Shown: piece after piece, positions 1 through 8,666 of the stretch
Position numbering within the stretch: the first letter of the stretch is position 1
How the letters are laid out: every line of letters begins with the position of its first letter
Assembly: GCA_035570235.1 (NCBI GenBank)
Contig: DATMML010000091.1
Span: 124,001-188,000, forward strand
Origin: Vicinamibacteria bacterium
GTDB taxonomy: Bacteria > Acidobacteriota > Vicinamibacteria > Fen-336
Length of the DNA: 64,000 nt
Reading direction: 5' to 3'
The notes under the pieces: model-generated
Seen by the model: only the letters and a program-made list of their open reading frames with translations
Database searches by the model: none
Told to the model about the DNA's origin: nothing
Translations under genes and position numbers: made by a program

Positions 1-2750
1 AGGCGACCGCAGAGGGCCGCCATCTGCCGAGCCCCCAGGTTGCCGCAGCTCCCGAGGAAGCTGTGGGCCAGCCGCTCCAGGGAGGGGGCGTCGCCCTTCT
101 GGCCGGCCTTGCGCAAGCCCGCCAACCGCAGGGGCGCGATGCGGAGGAAAGTGTCGATCACCTCGCGCAGGAGCGATCCGTCGCCGTCGATGGCCCAGAG
201 GGTGGCGAGCACGGCCTCGTCCACCGGGGCCACCGAACGCGGGGCATCCGCGACTGGCTCCTCCTGAGCCCCCGCGGGCACGCCCTCGCGCGCTACCCAG
301 CGCTGGAGGATGGCGGCCAGCGCCTCCGGGTCCACCGGCTTGCTCACGTAGTCGTCCATCCCCGCGGCCAGGCATCTCTCCCGGTCTCCCTTCATGGCGC
401 TCGCGGTCATGGCGATGATAGGCGTGCGGGGCCCCGCGCCCTGCCGCTCTCGGATGCGGGCGGTGGCCTGGAAGCCGTCCATCTCCGGCATTTGGCAGTC
501 CATGAGGAGGGCGGCGTAGGGCGTCTTCAGGCAAGCCTCCACCGCCTCCCGACCGCTGTCCGCCACGTCCACCCGGTAGCCCAGCTTCTCCAGGATGCGC
601 ACGGCGACCTTCTGGTTCACCTCGTTGTCCTCCGCCACCAGCACGCGGGCCGCGGAGGGGGGCCGTGATTCCCGCAGGCTGTGGCGGGTGACCAGGGAGG
701 GGCGCTCCTTTGTCGCGGCCCCGAAGAGAACCTGACCCAGGCAGTCATGGAGGTCGGCCTCGTCCACGGGCTTGGTGAGGTAGCCGGAGACGCCCGCCTG
801 TTTGGCCTCCGCGCCTTGGCCCTTGGTTCCGAAGGAAGTAAGCAGGATCAGCTTGAGATCCTTCAGGGCCGGGTCCTCCTTGATGAGGCGCGCCAGGGCC
901 AGCCCGTCCATGCCCGGCATCTTCATGTCGAGGACGGCGAGGTCGTAACGCGAGCCCACGGAGGCGGCGGCCCGCAGCGCGGCCAAGGCCTTGGGGCCAT
1001 CTTCCATGCTGGCGACGCGCATCCCCCAGTAGGCGAGCTGCTGGCGAAGGATCTGGCGGTTGGTGGCGTTGTCGTCCACGATGAGGACGCGGGTGCCGGC
1101 CAGCCTCTGGGGGGGAACGGGCGCGGCCGGCTCCTCGACGGCTTGTCTCTCCAGGCGGGCGGTGAAGAAGAAGCGGCTCCCCTTGCCGGGCGTGCTCTGC
1201 ACGCCGACCTCGCCCCCCATGAGACCGACCAGGCGTTTGGAGATGGCCAGGCCCAGTCCGGTCCCCCCGTATTTCCGGGTGGTGGAGCCGTCGGCCTGCG
1301 CGAAGGCCTTGAAGAGCCGTCCCTGGGCCTCGGCCGCGATGCCGATCCCGGTGTCGGTGATCTCGAAGCGGACGAGGGCGGTCTCGGTGGCGGCTTCGGC
1401 CAGACTCGCGCGCAGCACCACCTCTCCTTGCTCGGTGAACTTGATGGCGTTGCCCACGAGGTTGGCCAGGACTTGGCGCAGCCGGCCGGGGTCGCCGCGC
1501 AAGGCCCCCGGCACCCCGTGGTGAATGAGGCAGAGCAGTTCGAGGCCTTTAGCGTGCGCCGACTCCTTGAAGGTGCTCAACACCTCCCGCACCGCCTGCC
1601 GGAGGTCGAAGTTCACGACCTCGAGGTCCAGGCGACCGGCTTCGATCTTCGAGAAGTCCAGGATGTCGTTGATGATCTCGAGGAGGGCGCGCCCCGAGCT
1701 GTCGATGATCTCGGCGTACTCGCGTTGCTCGGGATCGAGATCGGTGTCCAGGAGAAGGCGCGTCATGCCGATGACGCCGTTCATGGGGGTCCGGATCTCG
1801 TGGCTCATGTTGGCCACGAACTCGGACTTGAGGCGCGAAGCCTCGAGGGCGGCTTGGCGGGCCCGGACGAGCAGGTCCACGTTCTGAGCCACCATCACCA
1901 CCCCGTCCACCGAGCCCTGGGGCCCCCGCCAAGGGTGGGCGGTCCAGCGCATGTACACCCGCGTCCCGTCCTCGCGCTCGATGGCGTCCTCGGGGTCGGA
2001 GACGATCTCCCCCGCGAGAGCGCGGGCCAAGACGGCCCCGTACTTCTCGGGTAGGCGGGGGGAAGCCTTGTGGAACTCGTGTCCCACCACGGAGTCCTCC
2101 CCCACGCCTAGGTACCTGACCCATTCCGCGCTGTGGGCGATGTAGCGACGATCACGGTCCAGCAGGGCCATGGCCACGGGGGCGTGGGTCACGATTTGGC
2201 GCAGCTGCTCGCGTTCGCGCTCCACCGCCTGCTCGGCGCGCTTGCGCTCCGTGATCTCGCGGGCCAGGGCCTGGAAGCCGAGGATCCGCTCCCCCTCCAT
2301 CACGAGTTGGACGTGTTGGCCGATCCAGACCTCGTCCCCGTCCCGGAACAGGGCCGGGAACTCGCAATAGGTGTTGGGAATTCGTTGCGCGAACTGGTCC
2401 CCGTAGAAGCGCTCCGCCACCTCCCGGTAATCCGGCCGCACCAGCTCCCGGAAATGCAGGCCCAGGAGCTGGCCCTCGGGAAGGCCCGCCGCGCGCTGGG
2501 TGGCGGGGTTGGCGTAGACAAAGCGGCCCTTCTCGTCGGTTACGTAGATGATGTCGTCCGCCGACTCTACGATCTGGCGATAGCGCCCCTCGCTCTCCCG
2601 GAGCGCCTCGGCTTGGTGCTCCCTCTCCTCGAGGAGGTTGGCCAGTTCCCGGACTCGGGCCTCCGCGCTCCGTCGGCGCGAGAGACTCCACCCCGCGGCT
2701 CCGAGGGAGCCGACCGCGACCAGAAGAAGCAGCAGCCCGGCAAGCGCCAC
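1..2750 (-). CDS. Hybrid sensor histidine kinase (PAS-PAS-HisKA-HATPase-REC-REC-Hpt), C-terminus cut by window edge
   Basis: Membrane-linked phosphorelay kinase. From the GTG at 2750 the protein has one hydrophobic segment (residues 1-20), a short coiled coil, two PAS domains (about 45-165 and 175-290), a HisKA dimerisation box SHEIRTPMNGVIG with phosphoacceptor His317, a HATPase with the DTGIGI and GGTGLGLAI boxes, two receivers with acceptor Asp608 (LDMKMPG) and Asp751 (MDCQMPEMDG), and an Hpt domain whose AHSFLGSCGNLGA motif carries His896. All parts of a multistep His-Asp-His relay are present. The frame is open from the window edge, so the very C-terminus is missing. An in-frame TGA lies upstream, and GGAGAGG sits nine bases before the GTG, which fixes the start. 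It is divergent from the hydrolase at 2853. The ligand sensed by the PAS domains is unknown. Confidence 0.95.
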   Translation of the reverse strand, partial: MALAGLLLLLVAVGSLGAAGWSLSRRRSAEARVRELANLLEEREHQAEALRESEGRYRQIVESADDIIYVTDEKGRFVYANPATQRAAGLPEGQLLGLHFRELVRPDYREVAERFYGDQFAQRIPNTYCEFPALFRDGDEVWIGQHVQLVMEGERILGFQALAREITERKRAEQAVEREREQLRQIVTHAPVAMALLDRDRRYIAHSAEWVRYLGVGEDSVVGHEFHKASPRLPEKYGAVLARALAGEIVSDPEDAIEREDGTRVYMRWTAHPWRGPQGSVDGVVMVAQNVDLLVRARQAALEASRLKSEFVANMSHEIRTPMNGVIGMTRLLLDTDLDPEQREYAEIIDSSGRALLEIINDILDFSKIEAGRLDLEVVNFDLRQAVREVLSTFKESAHAKGLELLCLIHHGVPGALRGDPGRLRQVLANLVGNAIKFTEQGEVVLRASLAEAATETALVRFEITDTGIGIAAEAQGRLFKAFAQADGSTTRKYGGTGLGLAISKRLVGLMGGEVGVQSTPGKGSRFFFTARLERQAVEEPAAPVPPQRLAGTRVLIVDDNATNRQILRQQLAYWGMRVASMEDGPKALAALRAAASVGSRYDLAVLDMKMPGMDGLALARLIKEDPALKDLKLILLTSFGTKGQGAEAKQAGVSGYLTKPVDEADLHDCLGQVLFGAATKERPSLVTRHSLRESRPPSAARVLVAEDNEVNQKVAVRILEKLGYRVDVADSGREAVEACLKTPYAALLMDCQMPEMDGFQATARIRERQGAGPRTPIIAMTASAMKGDRERCLAAGMDDYVSKPVDPEALAAILQRWVAREGVPAGAQEEPVADAPRSVAPVDEAVLATLWAIDGDGSLLREVIDTFLRIAPLRLAGLRKAGQKGDAPSLERLAHSFLGSCGNLGARQMAALCGR

Positions 2751-2852
2751 GGATCGAGCCCTCTCCGCTCCGAACAGTACGCTGCGACTCGGGGGGGGTC
2801 AAGGGCGCCCGCTGCGCTTCCGGGGCGCGTCGAACGGGGCGATGATGACCCC

Positions 2853-3728
2853 ATGAGGCCCTTCTTCACCACGCGGCGGGGACGCCTCTGGGCTCGGCTA
2901 GCCCTGTACGGAGGCGCCCTCGGCCTGGGCCTCCCCGCCGCCTGCTCCCAGGTCTTGGTCGGCACCATCCGCCAGCCCACATCCCGCCCGCCCTCCGCTT
3001 ACGAGGAGATCGCGCTTCGGTCGGAGGGCCTGCGTCTTAGGGGTTGGCTGATCGAAGGCCGCGGGGACCGGGCCGCGGTGCTCGTCGCCCACGGCCTGGG
3101 GGACAGCCTGGAGAGCTACGAGGGCCTCGCCGCCAAACTCCAGCGACGCGGCCATACCGTTCTCCTCCTCGATCTCCGCGGGCACGGGGGCAGCGAGGGG
3201 CACACGACCACGCTCGGGGGCCGGGAACGGGAGGACGTGCGGGCGGGCTTGCGGGCGCTGCGTGAGCGGGGCCGGGCCGGTTCCGGTACCGTGCTTTTCG
3301 GGGTGTCCATGGGCGCGGTGGCGGTCCTGCGTGCGGCCGCTCAAGAGGCGGACGTGCGGGCCGTGGTTGCGGAGGCCCCTTTCGACACCTACCGTGCCTC
3401 CGTCGCCCACCACGCATGGCTCCTGTACGGGCTGCCGCCCTGGATCCCGCTGATTCCCCTCTCCATCAGGGTGGCGGAGTGGCGCGCCGGCTTCCGGGCG
3501 GATGATGTGGATGCGGTGGCGGCGGCTCGCCTCGTGCGGGCACCCCTGTTAGCGATCGTGGATGGAGCAGACCCGCGGATGCCGGAAGCGGTCGTGCGCC
3601 GTGTGTTCGATGCCCACCCCGGCCCCAAGCGGCTCTGGATGGCGCCGGGGGCTCCCCATGCGGGCGCGTTTTTCGCCCCCGGCTATTGGACCGAGGTCAC
3701 GGGTTTCCTGGAGGCAAACGGACTCTAG
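2853..3728 (+). CDS. Alpha/beta hydrolase, secreted or membrane-anchored
   Basis: A 291-residue serine hydrolase. The nucleophile elbow is GVSMGA (Ser152), the oxyanion HG motif is VAHGLGD near residue 79, the acid is Asp237 or Asp240 in IVDGADP and the base is His269 in GAPHAG, so the triad looks complete. Residues 10-32 form a hydrophobic segment ending LPAACS, which could be a signal anchor or a weak lipobox (Cys31). LDLRGHGGSEG around 107-116 is typical of the esterase/lysophospholipase-like branch. Substrate cannot be told from sequence. The gene stands alone, divergent from the histidine kinase, and runs convergently into the M49-like peptidase ten bases away. Confidence 0.88.
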   Translation: MRPFFTTRRGRLWARLALYGGALGLGLPAACSQVLVGTIRQPTSRPPSAYEEIALRSEGLRLRGWLIEGRGDRAAVLVAHGLGDSLESYEGLAAKLQRRGHTVLLLDLRGHGGSEGHTTTLGGREREDVRAGLRALRERGRAGSGTVLFGVSMGAVAVLRAAAQEADVRAVVAEAPFDTYRASVAHHAWLLYGLPPWIPLIPLSIRVAEWRAGFRADDVDAVAAARLVRAPLLAIVDGADPRMPEAVVRRVFDAHPGPKRLWMAPGAPHAGAFFAPGYWTEVTGFLEANGL

Positions 3729-3738
3729 GCGCGCGGTC

Positions 3739-5427
3739 TCAGCGCCGGGTCAGCTCCTCCGCGGTCACGAAGCGTGGCTCCACGTCCACGGGCACCGCCC
3801 GCAAACGGTCGAGCACCTGCTGCACCGGCGGGCGTACGACCGCCAAGCGGGCCAGCATGTCCCGGGCGAGCGCGGAGTCCCCCCGGGCCTGGAGGGTCAT
3901 GATCTCGCGGGTGAGAGCGGTCACACCCTCCTTGATCCGCGCCGGATCGACGCCGAAGGTTCCGTCCGCGGCCACCTTGAAGGAACCGTGGTCCAGGAGG
4001 TAGTTGAGCTGGAGGGCGATGCCCTTGCCGTGGGCCTCGCTCAGACCGAAGCGGATGGAGCGGAAGGCGGAGGCCAGGAAAGTCGTGTAGAGCCCCTTCT
4101 CGATGGACTTGTCGATCACGCCCTTATCGATGAGCTGCTGGAGGGCCCAGAGGCCGGAGATGTCCGCCTTGGCCTCCTCCAGGCTGCTGTAGGCGTCCTT
4201 CAGCTCCTGGCGCACGGTGGTGGCCCGGCCGCCCACCGTGATGTTGTGGGGGCCGAGGCCGTGCATGAGTTCGTGCATCAGGATGTGGGTGAAGAAGGCC
4301 TCGAAGGAGAGGCTCGCGTGGTCGGCGGGGGCGAGGGCCACCTGGGAGACGGGAACCAGCACCTTCCGGAACTTGGCCTCCTGGGTGTTCCTGAGCATCA
4401 CCCGTTTGCTTCCCTTCTCGGCCACCGTCCGCTCGTCGTTAGGCAGGTTGTAGGCTGCGGTCTGCACGCCCCGGTTGCCATCTCCCGCGGAGAAGATCAC
4501 GTCCACCACCCGGATGGGGGCCAGGGCCCCCAATTTCGGGTTGCGCAGGGCAGGGTCGATCGGGAGGTGGTCCTCCAGCCATTGCAATTCACCCGCGAAG
4601 CGCTTGAGCTTGGCGGTCTCCGCCTCGTCGCGCACGGTGATGAAGGCCTCGAATGCGGCCTTGGCGTTGAACCATTCGTCCTCGTAGACCTCGTAGGGCC
4701 CGATGGTGGGTTCGATGCTGGCGTCCAGTTCCAGCCAAGCCACGTCGCTGGCGCGGTAGTCGTTACTAAGAAGAGCCTCCGCCCGCTTGGAGAGGAAGGT
4801 TTTGAGGGTGGGCTGGACGGTGAGCTGGGCGGCCTCCTTGAGCAGGGCCGACATGAGGGCCAGCTCGCCCTGGTACTCCAGGCTGTAAGGCACGGTCATG
4901 AACGTCCCGTCGGGCCCCCGCCGAACGGTGGTGAAGAAGCCGGTGGCCTGGGCCCGCGCTGCCTCCGTGAGCGTCCGGTGCCAGGCCTCGACCTCGTCCC
5001 GGGTCGCCCCCGCGGGATAGAAGTTGGCGCCCCCCGGCTTGGCGGGTAGCCCCGGGATGAAGGGGGCATCAAGGTCGAGCCGCGACCAGGGGCCCTTGTT
5101 GATCAGAAAGTAGTGCAGGCGTGCGCGGCCCCGGGGGGAAACGTCGCCGAGCAGTTCCATGAGGAGGGACTCATTTCCCGCCCAGGACTGCCGCAGGAAG
5201 AGCCCGTCGACGATCCGGGCCGCCTCGATGAGCCGGGCCAGGGCCTGCCGCTCGTTCGGAGGCAGGGCCCGCAGGTCGGCTCCGATGTCCACGGGAGCGA
5301 AGCGGGCGGCCATGGTCTCGAGTTGGGTCGCATCGAGAGGCACGGGAGTCGCACTCGCGGCCAGGGTCGCCCGGGACGTCATGAGAGAGGCACAAAGAAC
5401 AAGCACGCCGGTCCGGGTCGTGAGCAC
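3739..5427 (-). CDS. Dipeptidyl-peptidase III-like (family M49) zinc metallopeptidase
   Basis: A 562-residue zinc peptidase. The metal site is HELMH at residues 385-389 within ILMHELMHGLGPHN, and a second helix motif LEEAKAD near 416-422 supplies the third ligand (Glu417 or Glu418). Classical M49 enzymes have HELLGH and EECRAE; the bacterial long-branch members have this shorter HExxH form. An N-terminal hydrophobic stretch ending ATLAAS suggests export. The start is GTG with AAAGGAGG five bases upstream. It is the last gene of a leftward cluster, 28 bases after the M24 peptidase, which fits a shared role in peptide turnover (inference). Substrate specificity is not predictable. Confidence 0.85.
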   Translation of the reverse strand: MLTTRTGVLVLCASLMTSRATLAASATPVPLDATQLETMAARFAPVDIGADLRALPPNERQALARLIEAARIVDGLFLRQSWAGNESLLMELLGDVSPRGRARLHYFLINKGPWSRLDLDAPFIPGLPAKPGGANFYPAGATRDEVEAWHRTLTEAARAQATGFFTTVRRGPDGTFMTVPYSLEYQGELALMSALLKEAAQLTVQPTLKTFLSKRAEALLSNDYRASDVAWLELDASIEPTIGPYEVYEDEWFNAKAAFEAFITVRDEAETAKLKRFAGELQWLEDHLPIDPALRNPKLGALAPIRVVDVIFSAGDGNRGVQTAAYNLPNDERTVAEKGSKRVMLRNTQEAKFRKVLVPVSQVALAPADHASLSFEAFFTHILMHELMHGLGPHNITVGGRATTVRQELKDAYSSLEEAKADISGLWALQQLIDKGVIDKSIEKGLYTTFLASAFRSIRFGLSEAHGKGIALQLNYLLDHGSFKVAADGTFGVDPARIKEGVTALTREIMTLQARGDSALARDMLARLAVVRPPVQQVLDRLRAVPVDVEPRFVTAEELTRR

Positions 5428-5455
5428 GGCTCCTCCTTTCGCGACGGGTCTGGCA

Positions 5456-6592
5456 TCAGATCTCGAGCTGCTTGGGGACGCGGGTCAGGTTGCGGGAGCC
5501 CTGGCGGGTGACCAGGGCCACATCCTCTAGGCGCACCCCGCCCAGGCCGATGTAATAGAGGCCGGGCTCCACGGTCACGACGTGGCCGGCGCGCAGGGTG
5601 CAGCGCCGCTTCCCGATGGAGGGGGCTTCGTGGATCTCCAGGCCCAGGCCGTGGCCGGTGCCGTGAAAGAAGCCTTGCATGCGCCCCGCCTTCACGCCCG
5701 TGGGGTAGCCCTGGCGGTCGAAGAGGGCCTGGATCCGGCGGTGGATCTCGAGGCCCTCGGCGCCGTCCCTGACCAACCCGTGGCCGAGGCGGACGCCCTC
5801 GTGGACCACCGCGTAGAGCTCGTGCAAGCGATGGCTGGCCCGGCCACGCACGACTGTGCGCGTGAGGTCGCCATAGTAACCCGTGCTCTCGGAGCGGGGG
5901 AAGATGTCCATGACGATCGGGGTGTGGGCGCGAATCGGCCCCCGGCCTTCCTCGTGCGGGTCCACCGCCTGGTCCCCGGGAGCACAGATGGTGTGGGAGG
6001 GGACGCAGCCTTCGGCCATGATCCGGGTGTTGACGGCCGCGCGCAGGTCTTCGGCGGTGAAAGAGCGGCCGTCCCGCCGCAGGTAGCCGCTCCGGATGCG
6101 ACAGGCCTTTAGGGCGGCGATCCCGGCCAGAAGCCCCGCCTCCGCCGCGCGCAGCGCGGCCTCGATGGCCCGCACCTCGCGCGGGCTCTTGACCTCGCGC
6201 TCCGGCCAGAAGGGGTCGGGCCCCATCTCCAGGCGGATGCCGCGTGCGTCTAGCTCGATGGCCAGTCCCAGGGAGAAGCCCCGCGGCACCTGCACGCGGC
6301 GGATCCCGAGCTGGCGCAGGGCGGCCACGATGACGTCGGCGGGGCCCGCTTTCCTGGTGCCCGTCTCCAGGGGCTTGGCAATGGCCGACCAGGAGAGCAC
6401 GCGGTCCACAGTGGCTTGACGCCGGGCCCGGTCCATCTCCAGGTCGCTCATGACCAGGATCCGCCGTCTCCCCACCTCGATGAACAGGAAAGGATCGGGG
6501 GCGAAGAAGCCGGTGGGATAGAGGATGTCGGCGTCGGTCTCGGACGCGGCGTAGAGGAGGCGGGGGATTCTCCTTCGGGCAGCGATCCTCAA
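5456..6592 (-). CDS. M24 family Xaa-Pro aminopeptidase/creatinase-like peptidase, probable TTG start
   Basis: A pita-bread fold dimetal peptidase, about 378 residues. The five ligands are visible: Asp in IVMDIFPR, Asp in YYGDLTRT, His in GTGHGLGLEIHE, Glu in VTVEPGLY and Glu in VRLEDVAL. The N-terminal half is the usual creatinase_N-like domain (LLYAASETDADILYPTGFF). No ATG or GTG lies near the expected N-terminus. A TTG at 6592 overlaps the TGA of the upstream oxidoreductase as TTGA and has GGAGG about ten bases before it, so I chose it. The same frame stays open to 8611, but that upstream part is a shadow of the oxidoreductase gene. It is translationally coupled within the 3.7-11.8 kb cluster. 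Confidence 0.9.
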   Translation of the reverse strand: MRIAARRRIPRLLYAASETDADILYPTGFFAPDPFLFIEVGRRRILVMSDLEMDRARRQATVDRVLSWSAIAKPLETGTRKAGPADVIVAALRQLGIRRVQVPRGFSLGLAIELDARGIRLEMGPDPFWPEREVKSPREVRAIEAALRAAEAGLLAGIAALKACRIRSGYLRRDGRSFTAEDLRAAVNTRIMAEGCVPSHTICAPGDQAVDPHEEGRGPIRAHTPIVMDIFPRSESTGYYGDLTRTVVRGRASHRLHELYAVVHEGVRLGHGLVRDGAEGLEIHRRIQALFDRQGYPTGVKAGRMQGFFHGTGHGLGLEIHEAPSIGKRRCTLRAGHVVTVEPGLYYIGLGGVRLEDVALVTRQGSRNLTRVPKQLEI

Positions 6593-8664
6593 GCGGGCGC
6601 CACCTCCACCAGCGCGTCGTAGAAGGTGGCCCCCTCCCCCAAGTCCGTTAGCTCCTGACCCGTGACGGCATTGGCGTTGCGGCCCCCCGGGCACATCTTC
6701 GGCCACCAGATCGAGAGGCCCACCACCACCCCGGGGCGCGCGGCCGGGGAGACGCGGGCGGTGGCCAGAAAGGAGCCACGATCGTTGAAGGTCCGGACCT
6801 CCTGCCCGTCGCATATGCCGCGGACCTCCGCGTCCTGGGGGTGAAGGGTTAGAAAGGGCTGGCTCTCGCGCCGCACAAAGGCGGGCTGGGCGGAGAAGGT
6901 CGCGTTCAGGAAGTGGTGGGCGGGAGGCGAGATGAAGGCCAAGGGATACTTCCGGGCCCGCTCCGGCGCGGAGGCCGCGCTTTCCCGCGGGGGGGTGTAG
7001 CCGGCCAGGGGATCGAGTCCCGCCTTCTCGAGGGACGCGGAGACGAGCTCGCACTTTCCAGAGGGGGTGGGAAAGCCTCCCTGCGCAAAGGGGGTGTAGG
7101 GGTCCCCCACCCGCAGGCGCAGGGAGCCCTCCCGCTCCAGCTGCTCGAACGTGATGCCGGCGAGTTTCGAGTCTGTCCAGTCGAGGGCCTGGCGGGCCAT
7201 CTCCTCGTCGGTCTCGCGCAGGCAGGGGTGCTCGAGCCCCATCCGGGCCGCGAGCAGGCGGAAGACCTCGGTGTTGGGCTTGCACTCGCCGAGGGGGGCG
7301 ATGGCGGGCCGGCTGAGGCTCAGGTAGAGGTGGCCGTAGGCCTTGTGCAGGTCGTAGTGCTCGAGGGTAGTGGTGGCGGGAAGGACGATGTCTGCGAAGT
7401 CCACGGTATCGGTGCGGAACAACTCGTGGACGACGGTGAAGAGGTCCTCCCGGGCGAGCCCCGCCCACACCGACTCCTGCTCGGGCGCCACCGCCGCCGG
7501 ATTGGAGTTGTAGACGAACAAGGCCTTCACGGGGGGCGCGAGGGACGCGTCCCCGAGAATGTGCCCGAGCCGGCTCATGTTGAGGGTGCGCGTGCCGGGC
7601 GGGATCAGATCCGGGCGCTCCAGGGCCTCCGCCCTCACCGGAAAGGTGCCGGAGGTGGAGAGGAGCACGCCCCCGCCCGCATGGCGCCAGTCCCCCGTGA
7701 TCGCGGGTAGGCAGGCGATGGTGCGCACCGCCATCCCTCCGCCCGCGTGGCGTTGCAAGCCGTAGTTCACGCGGATGGCCGCCGGCCGCGTGGTGCCGAA
7801 CTCGCGCGCGAAGGACTCGACCTCGGCCACGGGAAGGCCCGTGGTCTCCGCCACCCGGCTCGGGGTCCACTCCCGGGCCCGTTCCCGCAGCCGCTCCCCG
7901 CCCACGGTGTGAGCGGTCAAGTAGTCGACGTCCTCGAGGCCATCCCGGAAGAGTATGTGCATGACGCCGAGGGCGAGAGCCGCGTCCGTCCCCGGGAGCA
8001 GGGCCAGGTGCCGGTCGGACTTCTCCGCCGTCTTTGAGCGGTAGGGGTCGATGGTGATGAGCCGGGCCCCCCTCCGCCGGGCCTCCTCGACTAGTGGCCA
8101 GAGGTGGACGTTGGAGCTGACAATGTTGGCCCCCCAGGCCACGACCAAGCGGGCCTCCACGATGGCCTCGGGGTCGAAACCCATGCTCTTGCCGAGGGTG
8201 GCCTTGAGCCCGGCCCCTCCCGCACTCGAGCAGATCGTGCGCGCGAGCAGGCTCGCCCCCAGGGCGTGGAAAAAGCGCCGGTCCATGCTCCCGTAGGACA
8301 GCAGCCCCATGTTGCCCGCGTAGGAATAGGGCAGTATGGCCTGCGGCCCGTGAGCGGCCATGATCCCGTGGAAACGGGCGGTAATCGTGTCCAGGGCCTC
8401 GTCCCAAGAGATGCGTTGAAACTTCCCCTCTCCCTTCTTCCCCACCCGCTTCAAGGGATGGAGGATTCGGTCGGGGCTGTAGACGCGGTCCAGGTAAGGG
8501 TTGACCTTGGCACACAGGAAGCCACGCGTGAAGCGATGCTCGGTATCGCCGCCCAAGGCCACCGCCCGATCGCCTTCCAGCGTCACCGTCATCACGCAGG
8601 TATCGGGACAATCGTGGGGGCAGACCACCTTGTGGGTGCGGCGGGAAGAGGGTGTCGTGCCCAT
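6589..8664 (-). CDS. Molybdopterin-dependent oxidoreductase with one 4Fe-4S cluster (formate dehydrogenase/DMSO-reductase family)
   Basis: A 691-residue member of the DMSO-reductase superfamily. The N-terminal cluster motif is Cys15-x3-Cys19-x3-Cys23-x27-Cys51 (CPHDCPDTC and FLCAKV). Molybdopterin-binding regions follow, with GANIVSSNVHLWPL, a Rossmann-like ITIDPYRSKTAEKSD and a C-terminal dinucleotide-binding domain around PQDAEVRGICDGQEV. There is no twin-arginine signal, so it should be cytoplasmic. The family acts on formate, nitrate, thiosulfate and other small substrates; which applies here is unknown. The ATG at 8664 follows the upstream stop by two bases, and the downstream M24 gene overlaps its stop, so it sits inside the operon. 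No membrane or electron-transfer subunit is adjacent, suggesting a soluble single-subunit enzyme. Confidence 0.9.
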   Translation of the reverse strand: MGTTPSSRRTHKVVCPHDCPDTCVMTVTLEGDRAVALGGDTEHRFTRGFLCAKVNPYLDRVYSPDRILHPLKRVGKKGEGKFQRISWDEALDTITARFHGIMAAHGPQAILPYSYAGNMGLLSYGSMDRRFFHALGASLLARTICSSAGGAGLKATLGKSMGFDPEAIVEARLVVAWGANIVSSNVHLWPLVEEARRRGARLITIDPYRSKTAEKSDRHLALLPGTDAALALGVMHILFRDGLEDVDYLTAHTVGGERLRERAREWTPSRVAETTGLPVAEVESFAREFGTTRPAAIRVNYGLQRHAGGGMAVRTIACLPAITGDWRHAGGGVLLSTSGTFPVRAEALERPDLIPPGTRTLNMSRLGHILGDASLAPPVKALFVYNSNPAAVAPEQESVWAGLAREDLFTVVHELFRTDTVDFADIVLPATTTLEHYDLHKAYGHLYLSLSRPAIAPLGECKPNTEVFRLLAARMGLEHPCLRETDEEMARQALDWTDSKLAGITFEQLEREGSLRLRVGDPYTPFAQGGFPTPSGKCELVSASLEKAGLDPLAGYTPPRESAASAPERARKYPLAFISPPAHHFLNATFSAQPAFVRRESQPFLTLHPQDAEVRGICDGQEVRTFNDRGSFLATARVSPAARPGVVVGLSIWWPKMCPGGRNANAVTGQELTDLGEGATFYDALVEVAPA

Positions 8665-8666
8665 CG

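Noticed and set aside
1060-2145. Divergent small Arg/Ser-rich proteins in other frames
   Set aside because: Arg/Ser/Pro-rich composition typical of out-of-frame translation of high-GC genes.
63-3728. Long rightward open frames opposite the histidine kinase, including one of 457 codons
   Set aside because: They are antisense shadows of the kinase, which has complete domain motifs on the minus strand; only the hydrolase from 2853 is real.
5456-8611. A single 1051-codon leftward frame
   Set aside because: Only its last 378 codons encode the M24 peptidase. The upstream part is out of frame with the molybdopterin oxidoreductase, whose motifs are intact in another frame.
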